A stretch of 30,698 bases of DNA from Nemertoderma westbladi (GCA_032718475.1 JAUCBJ010002894.1:1-30698), one strand, 5' to 3'; positions 1-10,143 are shown, numbered from the stretch's first letter. Notes: generated by a model not told the origin, from the sequence alone. Made by a program: numbers and translations.

Positions 1-329
1 GTCAAGCCGGTTGACAGACCTTGTGTGGTCACTAGTTAGATCACACCGGGTGACGTCATACTGCTAGGTGTAAGACCGGTCCCCCGGTGAGCAGGGATCA
101 GACTATCGGATTACCTGGCTCTGCACACTTGCGGAGCTGTATCACCCTTACCCTGACTGCTGGATAGCAGACCTGCTCTGTTACCGTGATACTGCTTATG
201 TGTATGACCGTATTGCTACTGTAGCCATTTACCTATGTTATATGTAACATTATTACCCGGTATCAGTTATACGTTAATACACCAGTTACCTACGTGTCCG
301 CGACACTTGTTCCTTTTACCCTCTGGCGT
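1..329 (+). repeat. 5' LTR (truncated at window edge)
   Basis: This direct repeat is identical to 5903-6231. The match ends at T329, after which this copy continues into the primer-binding region and the 3' copy continues into AT-rich flanking DNA. The segment should hold the element's promoter and transcription start; no convincing TATA box is visible. Confidence 0.93.
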
Positions 330-347
330 GGTGGCAACGTTTCGGAG
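329..347 (+). promoter_or_regulatory. Putative tRNA primer-binding site
   Basis: The sequence right after the LTR begins TGGTGGCAACG. The leading TGG is what pairing with a tRNA 3' CCA end requires. The position is exactly where a primer-binding site belongs, but I could not assign the primer tRNA. The T at 329 may belong to the LTR or to this site. Confidence 0.55.
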
Positions 348-569
348 TTCGATTCTCACTCCTCAGCCTGTCAACAGCAAGTCAGAGTCGCTACACGTTC
401 TCTTCACCAGGCGACCCGGGGTCAGAGCTCCCTCTGTCGCCTTCCTGCTATCCAGTCAGCCATTACCAGATTACCGGTACCTACTGGCGATCCACCCACC
501 AGTTAGGCTACTACTTACCTAACCGGTACTGCGGATTCACGCAGTACCCAACCCGATCCACCATTCACC

Positions 570-3500
570 ATGGCGAATCAACACCTAAAGGCTCCACGCT
601 TAGTTAAACTCACTACTCAGGAATCCATCACGTCATTCGAGTCCTGGCGCCAGACGTTGATTTATAGTCTGTCCCTCGACCCAGAGTTCGCGCGGTTTAC
701 CGCCGCTGGCGCAGTATGGGAGAAGGCTTCCCCTGCGAGTCCGACCCGGGGTCTCGTCGACGACGCTGCCGGTGTTCCGGACGCCCAACGACGTACCGCG
801 CAGCAACAACTCGTCTCCCTCGAGTTCATGCTGGGCCAAATCGCCAATTACGCGCAGGTTATCGCGCGTAACACCATCGTACTAAAATCTACATCTCTTT
901 CATACGTCTGGCAAGCCCTCCGATTACATTACGGTTTTCAACGGACAGGCTCCCACTTCCTAGATCTCTCCACCATCCACCTCGAACACGAGGAACGCCA
1001 TGAAGACCTTTTCCAACGCCTCGCAGCGTTCTTTGATGACAACCTCCTCTCACCCCTCGGGGGCATTACCCACCACGGCGAGCTCCCCGCCGCCGCCGAG
1101 GAGATATCCCCCACGGTGGAGAACTTCCTCGTGTTGACTTGGTTACGTCTCATCCACGAGGACTTACCGGCGTTGGTTAAGCAACAGTATGGCTGCGAAC
1201 TTCGTTCCCGCACCTTGGCTTCCGTCAAGGCCGAGATCAGCCAGGCTATGCCGTCCCTCTTGGAGGAGCTCCGCGTGTCAGCCGACGTGCGCACGTTCCG
1301 CTCCCAGACGACGGAGGTCGCCCCGCGCCACCCGAACCGTGCACGCCAGCTGGACCGCCGTAGTTTACAACACCGCACACGACCTGCCCGGATTTGCCCC
1401 CTGTGCAAGCAGGCGCAACGCAAGGAGTTCGACCACTTCCTCAGTACCTGCCCGTTCCTCCCCGATCAGGATAAACAGTTCCTCGTCCAGACTCGCGCCG
1501 TCGATATCGCCGATTCCGCCAGTTCCAATGACGAGTTCGAGCCCCCCGATGATTCCCCAATGAGTTACAACCAACCACCAGCGGCCCACCGAGTCGCTGT
1601 GATGCGTTCCCCCGTCTTAGAAGCCGATTATCAGTCCCGTCCACTTCGATTGCTACTCGACAGTGGCGCAGAATCCGATCTCATCCGGGAGGCGTTCGCC
1701 CGCCAGCTGGGCGTCCATATCTCCCCGAGTAGTTGCCAGGTTCCCGAACAGGCCGATGGACAGTCTAAGATGAAGGTTACCGGCGAAACGCGTTTTGTCG
1801 TCCACCGTGGCTCAACCCCCTTCGAGTTTAACGGTCTCGTCGTCCCGGAGCTCGGATGTCCCATCATTTGTGGAATGCCGTTCCTATACCGCAATGATAT
1901 AACGCTACGTCCCGCCCATATGACGATTACCCTGCCGGACGGCACCACAATACCCTTCGGAGGCCAGCACTCAACCTCCACGCGCCCGCGAAGACCCGAG
2001 TCCACACTGATACGCGCAGCTACCCGGTCCGTCGTAGTCTGGCCAGACGCGGATCTCACTCTACCGGTAGCGAGTTCCGTGCCCCTCTTACTGGCACCCC
2101 ACCATCCAACTACGTCTCCGAATGAGCCCTGGTTCCAACCGTTCCTTGCCGACGTGTGCGACGGTTCCGTCGCCATCCGCAACGCCACCCAGATCCCCAT
2201 CAGGGTCAAACGGAACTCTCACGTTTGCTTGGCAACACCCATCCAACCGGCGGCAATACCGACCGCTGCCGTTGACACAATCCCACTGCCTACATCGCGC
2301 TCTACCCGTCGCCCCAACCCCCGTTCCGTCGACGGCGTACGCTTAGACCCCGACAACATCCTCACCAGCGCTGAACGCCGCCAGTTTTCCGACGTCCTCG
2401 CCGCGCACTCCACGGTATTCGAAGCCGAGTACCCCGGATACAACGGCGCCGCGGGCCCCTACGAAGCCGTTGTCAACATGGGACCAACTCTACCCCCTCA
2501 ACAGAAAGGACGCATACCCCAATACGGCCGCAACCGCCTCGTCGAGTTGCAGGACCGGTTCGACGAACTCGAACAACGCGGTGTCTTCGCTACACCCGAA
2601 CACGCAGGGGTACATGTGGAGTACCTCAGTCCCTCCTTCCTCGTAGCCAAACCCAACGGAGGAACTCGCCTCGTTACAGCCTTTAACGAGATTGCCCGGT
2701 ATGCTAAACCCCAGCCATCACTCCTCCCTAGTGTCGAGTCTACCCTGCGCGAAATCGGCTCCTATAAGTTCCTCATCAAAACCGATTTAACGAGTGCGTT
2801 CTACCAGATCCCCATTAGTCGCAACTCCATGAAGTTCTGCGGCGTTGTTACACCGTTCCGCGGCGTACGAGTCTATACCCGCTGCGCCATGGGTATGCCC
2901 GGATCCGAGACCGCCTTGGAAGAACTGATGTGCCGTGTCCTTGGGGAACTTATCAAGCAGGGCACCGCCAGTAAACTCGCAGATGATTTGTATTGTGGCG
3001 GCAACACGATATCCGAATTAGCTGCAAATTTTAACGCGCTACTCACAGCCCTCGCACGCTCTTCCTTACGTTTATCCCCCAAGAAGACCGTCATTTGCCC
3101 GCATTCCACTACCATTCTTGGCTGGCAATGGACTGCTGGCTCCCTTACCGCGTCGTCTCATGTCGTTTCAGCCCTCGCAACCTGCGATAAACCTGACACT
3201 GTCCGGTCCCTCCGTTCCTTCCTGGGATCGTATAAAGTCCTCGCGCGCGTCCTCCCCCATTGCGCAGCACTTCTTTGCGACCTCGACGAACTCGCAGTCG
3301 GCGCTTCCGCCGATATCGTTCAGTGGACGGATCCTTCGACTTGTGCATTCCGGCGCGCTCAGGCCGCCTTGAAAACATGCCGTACTGTGGTTCTCCCACG
3401 GCCCTCCGACGAGCTGTTCATCGTCACCGACGCCGCCTCCAGCGTCGATGGACTCGGCGCTGTCTTATATATCCGCCGCGAGTCGAAACTCCTCGTCGCC

Positions 3501-5429
3501 GGGTTCTACTCCTCGAAGTTGCGAACCCATCAACGTACGTGGCTTCCTTGCGAATTGGAAGCACTCGCCATCGCCGCAGCTGTTCATCACTTCGCTCCCT
3601 ATATCACTCACGCTACTACCCGCACGTCCGTTGTCACCGATAGTAAACCCTGCGTCCAGGCGTTCGCTAAACTTACTCGTGGGGCTTACTCCAACAGTCC
3701 GAGACTCACTACCTTCCTCGCCACGGTGAGCCAGTTCTCCCTCCTCGTGGTCCATATCCAGGGTTCGCGCAACCTACCAGCCGACTTCCAAAGTCGCAGT
3801 ATTCCCGAGTGTGTTAATCCACAGTGCCAGGTCTGCGACTTCGTTAATCAGCTCGCCGACGAACCCATCATCCGTACGGCGGGTCTCACCAAAGACCCCC
3901 CCCCTCCAGCGCGTCCCTTGTACGCCACCCGTAGTACCTGGCTCGTCACCCAGCAGGAATGCGCATCTATCCGTCGCGCCAAAGCGCACCTCGCACAGGG
4001 CACGCGTCCATCCAAGAAGGAAACGACCATCCGCGACGTTAAGCGGTACATCGGCTGCGCGTCCGTCGCCATGGACGGACTCCTCGTTGTTCCTCGACAC
4101 ACCGCGTTCTCGACTCCACGGGAAATGATCGTTGTCCCTCGCCATGCGCTCCCTGGTCTCCTTACGTCACTGCACCTCGAGTTGCAGCACCCGTCGCGTA
4201 CCCAGCTGCGCGTTACGTTTCTGCGGTACTTCTACGCCCTCGACATGGAAGAAGCCATCGCATCCATCCACTCGCAGTGCGCCCAATGCGCCGCGCTGCG
4301 TTCCGCCCCACGGCGATCCATCGAGCAGTCGTCCGGTGACCCTCCGGCCGCCATCGGAATCACATTCGCTGCCGATGTCATCCGTCGCCATCGACAGTTC
4401 ACCCTCATCCTCCGCGAAACCGCCTCGTCGTACTCCGCTGCCATGTTCCTCTCTGATGAGCAACACACAACGTTGCGGGATGGCCTCCTCACGTTGTGCG
4501 TCGGTATGTGCCCCCTTAGCGGCCCCCACGCAGTCATTCGTACCGATCCCGCACCCGGATTCCGTGCGTTAGTCGGCGACAAAGTTTTATCTGCCCACCA
4601 TATCCGTATTGAGTTGGGACGCGCCAAAAACAAAGACAAAAATCCGGTCGCGGAACACGCCGTCCGCGAATTAGAAGATGAACTCCTTAAACTCCATCCG
4701 TCCGGGGGACCCTACTCCGCTGTGTCTCTCGCCCTTGCCATCGCCCGGTTAAATGCGCGTATCCGGTCGAGCGGCGTATCCACCCGAGAAATCCTGCTCC
4801 AACGCGATCAGTTTACTGGCGCTCAACTCCCCCTCATCGACTCGGAGCTTATCGACCAGCAACATCGCCGTCGTTTGGTCAATCATCCCCATAGTGCACA
4901 GTCCAAAAATCCGCATCCCAGTCGCTCCGCTAGAGATACTCCGTTAGAAGTAGGAGATATCGTCTACCTCCACGCCGATTCGCCGCAACTACAGGGCCGA
5001 CCCCGGTACATTGTAGCGACAACGGACCAATCCTGGGTAAGTGTCCGGAAGTTCGTCGGTCGCCAACTGCGTTCGCAGGCATATCGGGTTCCGCGGTCCG
5101 AATGTTATCGCGTACCCTACCGCGATACCTCGGTACCGGCAGTCGACGAACCCTCGTCCAACGACGATGACGAGGGGTCTGCGGGTCTACCTCCCCCGCG
5201 ACCAGCCGACACCGAACCGCCGGGTGAGCGACATTACCAGGCCTCTCCTCCGGTACCTTCTGTGCGTCCAACTACACCCCCTCCGGCACCAGCGCGCTCC
5301 CCGTCACCCTCTTCTTCCCTAGACGAGGTGTTCCTCGGGTTCGACGATGTGGACAACGTTCCTCCACACACCCGGCGTCCTCAGCGTCATACGCGCCCAC
5401 CAGACTACTATGGGTTTCCTCTACCATGA
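570..5429 (+). CDS. Gag-Pol polyprotein of LTR retrotransposon (1619 aa, single frame)
   Basis: This frame encodes the proteins for retrotransposon particle formation, reverse transcription and integration. Residues 1-300 are Gag-like and end in a C2HC knuckle (C276, C279, H289, C294). A protease follows with LLLDSGAESD at 361-370 (Asp364). Reverse transcriptase spans about 640-860, with catalytic D739 and the DD pair 805-806. RNase H has D954, E997, D1024 and D1072. The integrase has an HHCC zinc site (H1202/H1207, C1237/C1240) and a catalytic triad D1269, D1326, E1362 with exactly 35 residues between the last two. A C-terminal small beta-domain is likely at 1461-1515, followed by a Pro-rich tail. 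The ATG at 570 sits in a strong CACCATGG context. Gag and Pol are fused with no frameshift or stop. The RT motif is LADD instead of the usual aromatic-x-DD. The frame is far more GC-rich than its flanks. Confidence 0.95.
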   Translation: MANQHLKAPRLVKLTTQESITSFESWRQTLIYSLSLDPEFARFTAAGAVWEKASPASPTRGLVDDAAGVPDAQRRTAQQQLVSLEFMLGQIANYAQVIARNTIVLKSTSLSYVWQALRLHYGFQRTGSHFLDLSTIHLEHEERHEDLFQRLAAFFDDNLLSPLGGITHHGELPAAAEEISPTVENFLVLTWLRLIHEDLPALVKQQYGCELRSRTLASVKAEISQAMPSLLEELRVSADVRTFRSQTTEVAPRHPNRARQLDRRSLQHRTRPARICPLCKQAQRKEFDHFLSTCPFLPDQDKQFLVQTRAVDIADSASSNDEFEPPDDSPMSYNQPPAAHRVAVMRSPVLEADYQSRPLRLLLDSGAESDLIREAFARQLGVHISPSSCQVPEQADGQSKMKVTGETRFVVHRGSTPFEFNGLVVPELGCPIICGMPFLYRNDITLRPAHMTITLPDGTTIPFGGQHSTSTRPRRPESTLIRAATRSVVVWPDADLTLPVASSVPLLLAPHHPTTSPNEPWFQPFLADVCDGSVAIRNATQIPIRVKRNSHVCLATPIQPAAIPTAAVDTIPLPTSRSTRRPNPRSVDGVRLDPDNILTSAERRQFSDVLAAHSTVFEAEYPGYNGAAGPYEAVVNMGPTLPPQQKGRIPQYGRNRLVELQDRFDELEQRGVFATPEHAGVHVEYLSPSFLVAKPNGGTRLVTAFNEIARYAKPQPSLLPSVESTLREIGSYKFLIKTDLTSAFYQIPISRNSMKFCGVVTPFRGVRVYTRCAMGMPGSETALEELMCRVLGELIKQGTASKLADDLYCGGNTISELAANFNALLTALARSSLRLSPKKTVICPHSTTILGWQWTAGSLTASSHVVSALATCDKPDTVRSLRSFLGSYKVLARVLPHCAALLCDLDELAVGASADIVQWTDPSTCAFRRAQAALKTCRTVVLPRPSDELFIVTDAASSVDGLGAVLYIRRESKLLVAGFYSSKLRTHQRTWLPCELEALAIAAAVHHFAPYITHATTRTSVVTDSKPCVQAFAKLTRGAYSNSPRLTTFLATVSQFSLLVVHIQGSRNLPADFQSRSIPECVNPQCQVCDFVNQLADEPIIRTAGLTKDPPPPARPLYATRSTWLVTQQECASIRRAKAHLAQGTRPSKKETTIRDVKRYIGCASVAMDGLLVVPRHTAFSTPREMIVVPRHALPGLLTSLHLELQHPSRTQLRVTFLRYFYALDMEEAIASIHSQCAQCAALRSAPRRSIEQSSGDPPAAIGITFAADVIRRHRQFTLILRETASSYSAAMFLSDEQHTTLRDGLLTLCVGMCPLSGPHAVIRTDPAPGFRALVGDKVLSAHHIRIELGRAKNKDKNPVAEHAVRELEDELLKLHPSGGPYSAVSLALAIARLNARIRSSGVSTREILLQRDQFTGAQLPLIDSELIDQQHRRRLVNHPHSAQSKNPHPSRSARDTPLEVGDIVYLHADSPQLQGRPRYIVATTDQSWVSVRKFVGRQLRSQAYRVPRSECYRVPYRDTSVPAVDEPSSNDDDEGSAGLPPPRPADTEPPGERHYQASPPVPSVRPTTPPPAPARSPSPSSSLDEVFLGFDDVDNVPPHTRRPQRHTRPPDYYGFPLP

Positions 5430-5866
5430 TTACACCACAATACTAAAGTTTTCCTACGTGTTTATGGTATCCCGTGCGTTACAGCGGCCATCACTATTGG
5501 TCCTTAGTTTGTTTGCATATTTGCATCCCTTTAGTATAGTCCTTGTTTTGCCAGTCTGTTACAATCCGCTTTAAACTCGTCGTAGTATTTGAGAAACTGA
5601 CTGACCTTGTCCGTACGAAACTGAAAATAATTTAGTCAGACGTCTTCATGCATTGTTCATTCTATTTGTAGTATTATTAGTAGGAAAGCCGATCGGTGGT
5701 TAAATGTCCTTATTTAATTGTGCATACAGTTGTAGTATAAAACGTACCATACCTATTCGCGAGAAACTGAAAGTAAGTTAGGTAGGCCTTATCATTAGTC
5801 AATGCCGGCACCCTTTTTATATTTGCAATTCATAAAAGGGCAGAACTATCTATCGAAAGGTAAAGT
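5430..5866 (+). other. Non-coding 3' internal region of the retrotransposon
   Basis: About 440 bases between the gag-pol stop and the polypurine tract hold no substantial frame. A short motif, GAGAAACTGA, occurs twice (about 5591 and 5761), each time followed by A/G-rich sequence. No env-like gene is present. Confidence 0.7.
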
Positions 5867-5887
5867 AGAAAGAAAGAAAAAAAGGGA
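5867..5887 (+). promoter_or_regulatory. Polypurine tract
   Basis: An almost pure A/G stretch ending AAAAAAAGGGA lies just before the 3' LTR. This is the expected position for the RNase H-resistant primer of plus-strand synthesis. It is followed by TC and then the proposed LTR start ACGCCA at 5890. Confidence 0.75.
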
Positions 5888-5889
5888 TC

Positions 5890-6231
5890 ACGCCAGCCAA
5901 CCGTCAAGCCGGTTGACAGACCTTGTGTGGTCACTAGTTAGATCACACCGGGTGACGTCATACTGCTAGGTGTAAGACCGGTCCCCCGGTGAGCAGGGAT
6001 CAGACTATCGGATTACCTGGCTCTGCACACTTGCGGAGCTGTATCACCCTTACCCTGACTGCTGGATAGCAGACCTGCTCTGTTACCGTGATACTGCTTA
6101 TGTGTATGACCGTATTGCTACTGTAGCCATTTACCTATGTTATATGTAACATTATTACCCGGTATCAGTTATACGTTAATACACCAGTTACCTACGTGTC
6201 CGCGACACTTGTTCCTTTTACCCTCTGGCGT
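5890..6231 (+). repeat. 3' LTR, about 342 bp
   Basis: Bases 5903-6231 repeat 1-329. I place the start at 5890 because it follows the polypurine tract and because ACGCCA there is the inverted complement of TGGCGT ending at 6231, as expected for LTR termini. These ends are not the usual TG...CA. The true upstream boundary cannot be checked against the truncated 5' copy. Confidence 0.8.
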
Positions 6232-6437
6232 ATATAATATTATTTGGAATTATTCGGTACTAATAAAATGTTTACTGCTGCAGTACGACTGGTGCAATAT
6301 TGTCGGAGACACCTAGTTTAAACTCTTGCAGATTGTAGGACACATGGTATGCTCTCTGGTTAGTGGAAAAGTTCACGAACCCTACTATGGCACCACCTCA
6401 GCTATACTTTAATTGAAGGGTTCCAGAACGTCATAGA

Positions 6438-6669
6438 ACATCCTTGTCCCGCTTCAGATTAGGCAACCTCATTTTCCTATTTGTACGAATGCGGTGGGCG
6501 AGAGTGAAACCATAGCTGTTGGTGCCGGTGTGTGGCAATTCAAACTGAACAGCACTTAGTTAAGGAATGTCCTAAAATACTTAAAAACACAGATCAGAGG
6601 CAGAGGAGGGATCTAGAACGGCTTGGAAGGATTTGGCTAGTTTATTGGAAAACCAGCCTGCTATTATAG
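6438..6669 (+). pseudogene. Relic of a non-LTR retrotransposon ORF2 C-terminus
   Basis: One frame from 6438 reads LSRFRLGN. A second frame from 6478 has an in-frame stop and then reads CVAIQTEQHLVKECP, followed by an Arg/Asp-rich stretch up to a stop at 6667. The pair RLRxGN and C-x2-C...QTxxHLxxECP is typical of the region after the reverse transcriptase in several non-LTR families. The two parts are in different frames, so this is a decayed fragment. The family is not assigned. Confidence 0.45.
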
Positions 6670-6936
6670 TCGGAAACGATTTATACAAATCAATAAAATG
6701 GTTTGCAAACAGCTAATACGGTTCATATTGATTTAGTTTTTGTATCTTAGTTTTCCTCTTTGGGACAAAGTTTTTTCGGGGTAGGTAAAATGTTATATTT
6801 TAAGATCATTTTAATTATTTATTACATGGGAAAAAAAGTAGAACTTTTTTCATTTTTCTCGAGATATTTTACTGGAACTACTGCTGCTCTAAATAATCGG
6901 ACCTTAAGTTTCAGTCTTCTTCCGTGTGACTCCCAT

Positions 6937-7329
6937 TCAATGCTGCCCATGACTTCCCCTTAAGGTCTTCTTCACCTGACCTCCGTAATGTAGTACAAAG
7001 TTTATGTAATCTATAAACTCCTTCCTGCTCGTAGGGCTGTCCAATACAATCTCGATCTGCCGGTCTGGGTCGATTTTAAAACTTTTCACGAAAATTTTCT
7101 TTCGTACGTCTTCAATAAATTCATAGCAAAAATTACGTTTATTAAAAATTATCGTAAAATCAATGTACAACTTCGAAATTTGTATAATCCTAATCCCTGA
7201 TGTAAAGATAAAACTGTAAGAATTTAAATGTTTATTATATATTTTAATATCAGAATTTATCATTAATTTGCGGTCAGCACAACACAAAAATCCACAAGGA
7301 ATACAAAAAATACAATAATTGAACATCAC
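6937..7329 (-). other. Unrecognised 130-codon open frame downstream of CCT7
   Basis: This is the longest unexplained frame in this part of the window. Its first half is AT-rich and low in complexity. Its last 60 residues (containing IDPDRQIEIVLDSPTS and KEFIDYINFVLHYGG) look more protein-like, with balanced codons. I recognise no family. It overlaps the probable CCT7 3' UTR and downstream region on the same strand, so it may be a chance frame, an exon of another gene or a transposon remnant. Confidence 0.25.
7138..7143 (-). terminator. Candidate CCT7 polyadenylation signal
   Basis: AATAAA on the minus strand lies 442 bases past the CCT7 stop. A second AATAAA sits at 7231-7236 (349 bases past the stop). 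Either could serve; the sequence alone does not choose. Confidence 0.35.
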
Positions 7330-7562
7330 GGCACATCACAACTTTAGTTCAACTAATTAGCATCCATTCTTATAGCATATATACAGCTTCACGGAAATTT
7401 TAATTAGCACCTATCAATATTGAGTTACTGTAGGCTCAGGAACTGTAGTAAAGAATGTTTGCGCATAGTCGTAAAATTATCCAACTCCACTATCTCTCTC
7501 CAATTTGCAGAGCAAGTTCACAAATCGATTGCCTATATAGACCCATTTGATTCCCTATAAGT

Positions 7563-7576
7563 GCGCCATCTAGCGG
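7563..7576 (-). promoter_or_regulatory. CTCF-like motif in the CCT7 3' UTR
   Basis: The minus strand reads CCGCTAGATGGCGC, which agrees with the CTCF core consensus CCASYAGRKGGCRS at 13 of 14 positions. It begins 9 bases past the CCT7 stop codon. Similar cores are at 9915-9928 and 30345-30358. Short motifs like this arise by chance, so binding is unproven. Confidence 0.3.
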
Positions 7577-7584
7577 TGGGTTGG

Positions 7585-7722
7585 TTAACGCGGTCGACCA
7601 CGTCCACGCCCCATTCCACGGCCTGCGCCACCCTGATCTCCGCCACTCTTCGGGTTTCTTATCGTTTCATCAACAGATAGGATCATACAGGCTGCCTCGA
7701 TAGCCGCAGTGAGCGCGTTGAT
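7585..7722 (-). CDS. CCT7: CCT7, terminal coding exon (chaperonin TRiC/CCT subunit eta)
   Basis: CCT7 is one of eight paralogous subunits of the cytosolic ATP-driven chaperonin that folds actin, tubulin and other proteins. This exon translates as [26 protein letters not shown] and then a Gly/Arg-rich tail ending GRGRGRPR before TAA, 45 codons in all. The Asp-Glu-Thr core of the equatorial domain and the GRGRGRP tail are hallmarks of metazoan CCT7. The exon follows a good acceptor (TTTACTTCTGTAG on the minus strand) and starts in phase 0, matching the phase in which the previous exon ends. The Gly/Arg tail projects into the chamber in this family. Confidence 0.95.
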   Translation of the reverse strand: MNALTAAIEAACMILSVDETIRNPKSGGDQGGAGRGMGRGRGRPR

Positions 7723-7990
7723 CTACAGAAGTAAACAGCAATTATTTGGTTTTTATTTTTGGACTGAGTCACGCTAGACACATCATTTTTTAAACTAACG
7801 AGTTAATTGTTCGGGTCATTACACCCCACAAACGTTTTGTTTCTGTTTTGAAACAAAATAATTCCTAGCGGCTGGTAATATTTTTGGCCTTAATTTTTTG
7901 AAAATTGTTTTTATTATTAAATTGAATTTTTATCAAGATTCCAAATTTAAAAACCCGTTTAGAAAGATCTCTCTTACTTTTCGAGATATG

Positions 7991-8117
7991 GCTGTCTGTC
8001 CGACTGTCGGTCTGTCCGTCAAAATATAACCGCCAGCCTGAAAGTCATAAAGACAATTTGGATGTCATCAAATGTTAAAACTGACACTCGAAATGAATTC
8101 TTGCGACCAGGAAAACC
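7991..8117 (+). repeat. Dispersed GTCTGTC-rich repeat, copy 1
   Basis: The copy has three landmarks in order: a TGTCYGTC-rich head running into GTCAAAAT, a middle with TTAAAACTGACA, and a tail GACCAGGAAAACC. The same landmarks recur at 9661-9760 and 23140-23290, and inverted at about 22954-23045. No coding capacity or target duplication is visible. Confidence 0.6.
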
Positions 8118-8762
8118 ACTATAACTAAACTTTTAGCTTTTCTTATATTTGACGGACTGTAATGGATTTCTCGTGCTTCTTGGCACGATAAGCTCCTAAA
8201 ACGGCTTTGAATCTCTAAAAGTTCCAAGGGGTGCTATATTTTCCCTTATTGTTTTGGTTTTCCGGCTAACATAAATATTTCCACTAGAACACGGTCCTTC
8301 AATGACTTGTTATTTACGGACATCCACAACTCTTCAATATAAACATAGTAGTAAATATAAACATGAAAACATAGCTAAAACAAAGTGATTTCTGTTCTTT
8401 CCAAGATGTATATTGCTCCCTTCTGGCATATAAAAAGTGTACTGTATTTAACACCGTAGAGAAACCTCTGGGATGAGGAAAAAGGAGAAACCGGGTGAGG
8501 GGTACTTTGGGTCCGTTAGGTTCCAAAGTACAGCCTCAAAATAATCCAAAATATACAGAAAATACAGTATTTTTAGTTGTTTAGTTATGCTAAAAATACA
8601 CTGAAATAATATACAAAAGTTATGAAAAATCGTGGAAACAAAGGTCTAAACGTCGTAATAAACTTGGTGCAGCTTCACGCTATTGGAACTTGGCGATAGT
8701 GCAGAACACCAGGTTACGGTCTGAGTCCAAACAGGGGTGGGACCGATTGGACGCAAACGGTA

Positions 8763-8931
8763 GCTGTTACTTTGCCCTCAAAACTATACTGTCGATCCTG
8801 GCGAGCCTGGGATGAACTAACTGTATAGCCAGCGGACAGAGTGCACAAGTATAGGGACACTGATACTTTGCCCCCAAAACGAAATAGTCGGTCCTGAGAC
8901 AAACTAAGTAGCCAGTGGACAGAGTGCGCAA
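8763..8931. repeat. Imperfect tandem duplication, period about 96 bp
   Basis: Segments from about 8763 and 8859 share ACTTTGCCC followed by CAAAAC and later GTAGCCAG or TATAGCCAG, then GGACAGAGTG and CACAAG or CGCAAG. The second copy carries small deletions. A weaker third echo starts near 9107. No function is recognised. Confidence 0.5.
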
Positions 8932-9660
8932 GGGCTCTGGGGCTAGTTAGCCAGCGAAATTCAGTCCTAGGCGGAATCGTCTTACCTTCCCAGCGACCGC
9001 GAACCCGTTAAGGCCGGCCTGGGAACAAAGACGCCCTCTACCTTGGAGCAGAGCCCAGTTTAGCTGCCGAGGCGGCCAACTGTTAGGCTGGTTGTATACT
9101 GTATAGGGACTGACTTTTCCACCCAAATGCGGCCCCTTTTAAACCCGGTGTGGGGTCAATATGAAGTTGACCCCTAATTATCACCTAAACACACTTTGTC
9201 TTTCTAGTGCAGAGATTTTACGTTCAACCCATGTAAATATAATCAATACGTGGTTGTTTGACTGACCAATAATTATTAATGAACGGCAGTAGAGTTTGGA
9301 GGTTATCAATTATTCCGTTGTTAATAACTTTGTCTATTTACAAAGTGACTTTATCTGTTTTTAGTTAATAACTAAAATTTGAGAAAGGAGGGAGGTTGTG
9401 TGGTTACCTCCTTTATTGGAAAGGAATGATTCGTGGGGGGAGTAGCCGGTAATATTGGTTGGAGTTGGTGGGTGAGGCCGGCTAAGGATGTCTGGGATGG
9501 AAATATGTCGTAATATTGGATAATATGATCGGAGATAAATATTACGACGGGAAAGGGGGAAAGGGAATAATTGTGTAGCGATTATTGCATTTTTAAATCA
9601 AAATCACGACGGAGTGTATTTTTTTTTGTTTGCCTACGGATGCGCGAAAAATTACATGGA

Positions 9661-9760
9661 CAGATTGTCCGATAGTCAGATAGACAGACATACAGACTAA
9701 CTAGATTTCATTAACAGTGAAAACTGACCTCATAAATGAAATCAGCAATCAGGAAAACCC
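9661..9760 (+). repeat. Dispersed GTCTGTC-rich repeat, copy 2
   Basis: This is a diverged copy: AGACAGACATACAGAC, then AACAGTGAAAACTGAC, then ATGAAATCAGCAATCAGGAA and AACCCCC. It has the same orientation as the copy at 7991. Confidence 0.5.
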
Positions 9761-10100
9761 CCATATATATTATACTCTAATATTATATTATATATCATAA
9801 TAGATAAATTTTGTAGATTCGATTGTGCTGAATCCAATAAAGTTGATTTCAAGAAATTTGGACCAAAATTGAGGTGAGGGACAAGTTGTGTTTTTAGTTT
9901 CAATTCGCCGCCTGCCGCTAGGGGGAGGCCAAAAGTTTTCAAAATTTACTATTTGGCTTTCCAGACAGACATAAGCTGGCGAAGATAAAATTGTTATATG
10001 AAACTATAACCCAAAGTAATGGCCATTTAAAAAAGTGGCTAGGGGGTACCCAGACCCCCCCCCCCCCCCCCCCCCACGCCCCACCCCTAATTTGATTTTC

Positions 10101-10143
10101 ACTAAAGGAACACTACAATAATATATGATAGTGTTCCTTTAGT
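10101..10143. repeat. Perfect 15-bp stem inverted repeat
   Basis: ACTAAAGGAACACTA at 10101-10115 is the exact reverse complement of 10129-10143, with a 13-base AT-rich loop. It lies between two long C-runs and next to a second near-palindrome (10174-10195, GTCACAGTATA mirrored by TATACTATGAC). It could be a small MITE or a transcript hairpin in the CCT7 intron. Confidence 0.8.

Larger units (their letters stand above)
1..6231 (+). mobile_element. LTR retrotransposon, Ty3/gypsy-like, nearly complete and young
   Basis: Bases 1-329 recur at 5903-6231 with no difference that I can see by reading. Between them lie a primer-binding region, one uninterrupted gag-pol frame and a polypurine tract just before the 3' copy. 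The domain order protease, reverse transcriptase, RNase H, integrase is that of Ty3/gypsy elements. BEL/Pao elements share this order and are not formally excluded, but a Copia element is. Identical LTRs and an open frame indicate very recent insertion and possible activity. The 5' end is cut by the window edge, by about 13 bases if the LTR starts at 5890. It lies downstream of CCT7, whose minus-strand stop is at 7585. Confidence 0.93.

Noticed and set aside
235-522. A 95-codon frame across the LTR end and leader
   Set aside because: It spans the LTR and primer-binding region ahead of gag-pol and shows no domain; it is probably a chance frame.
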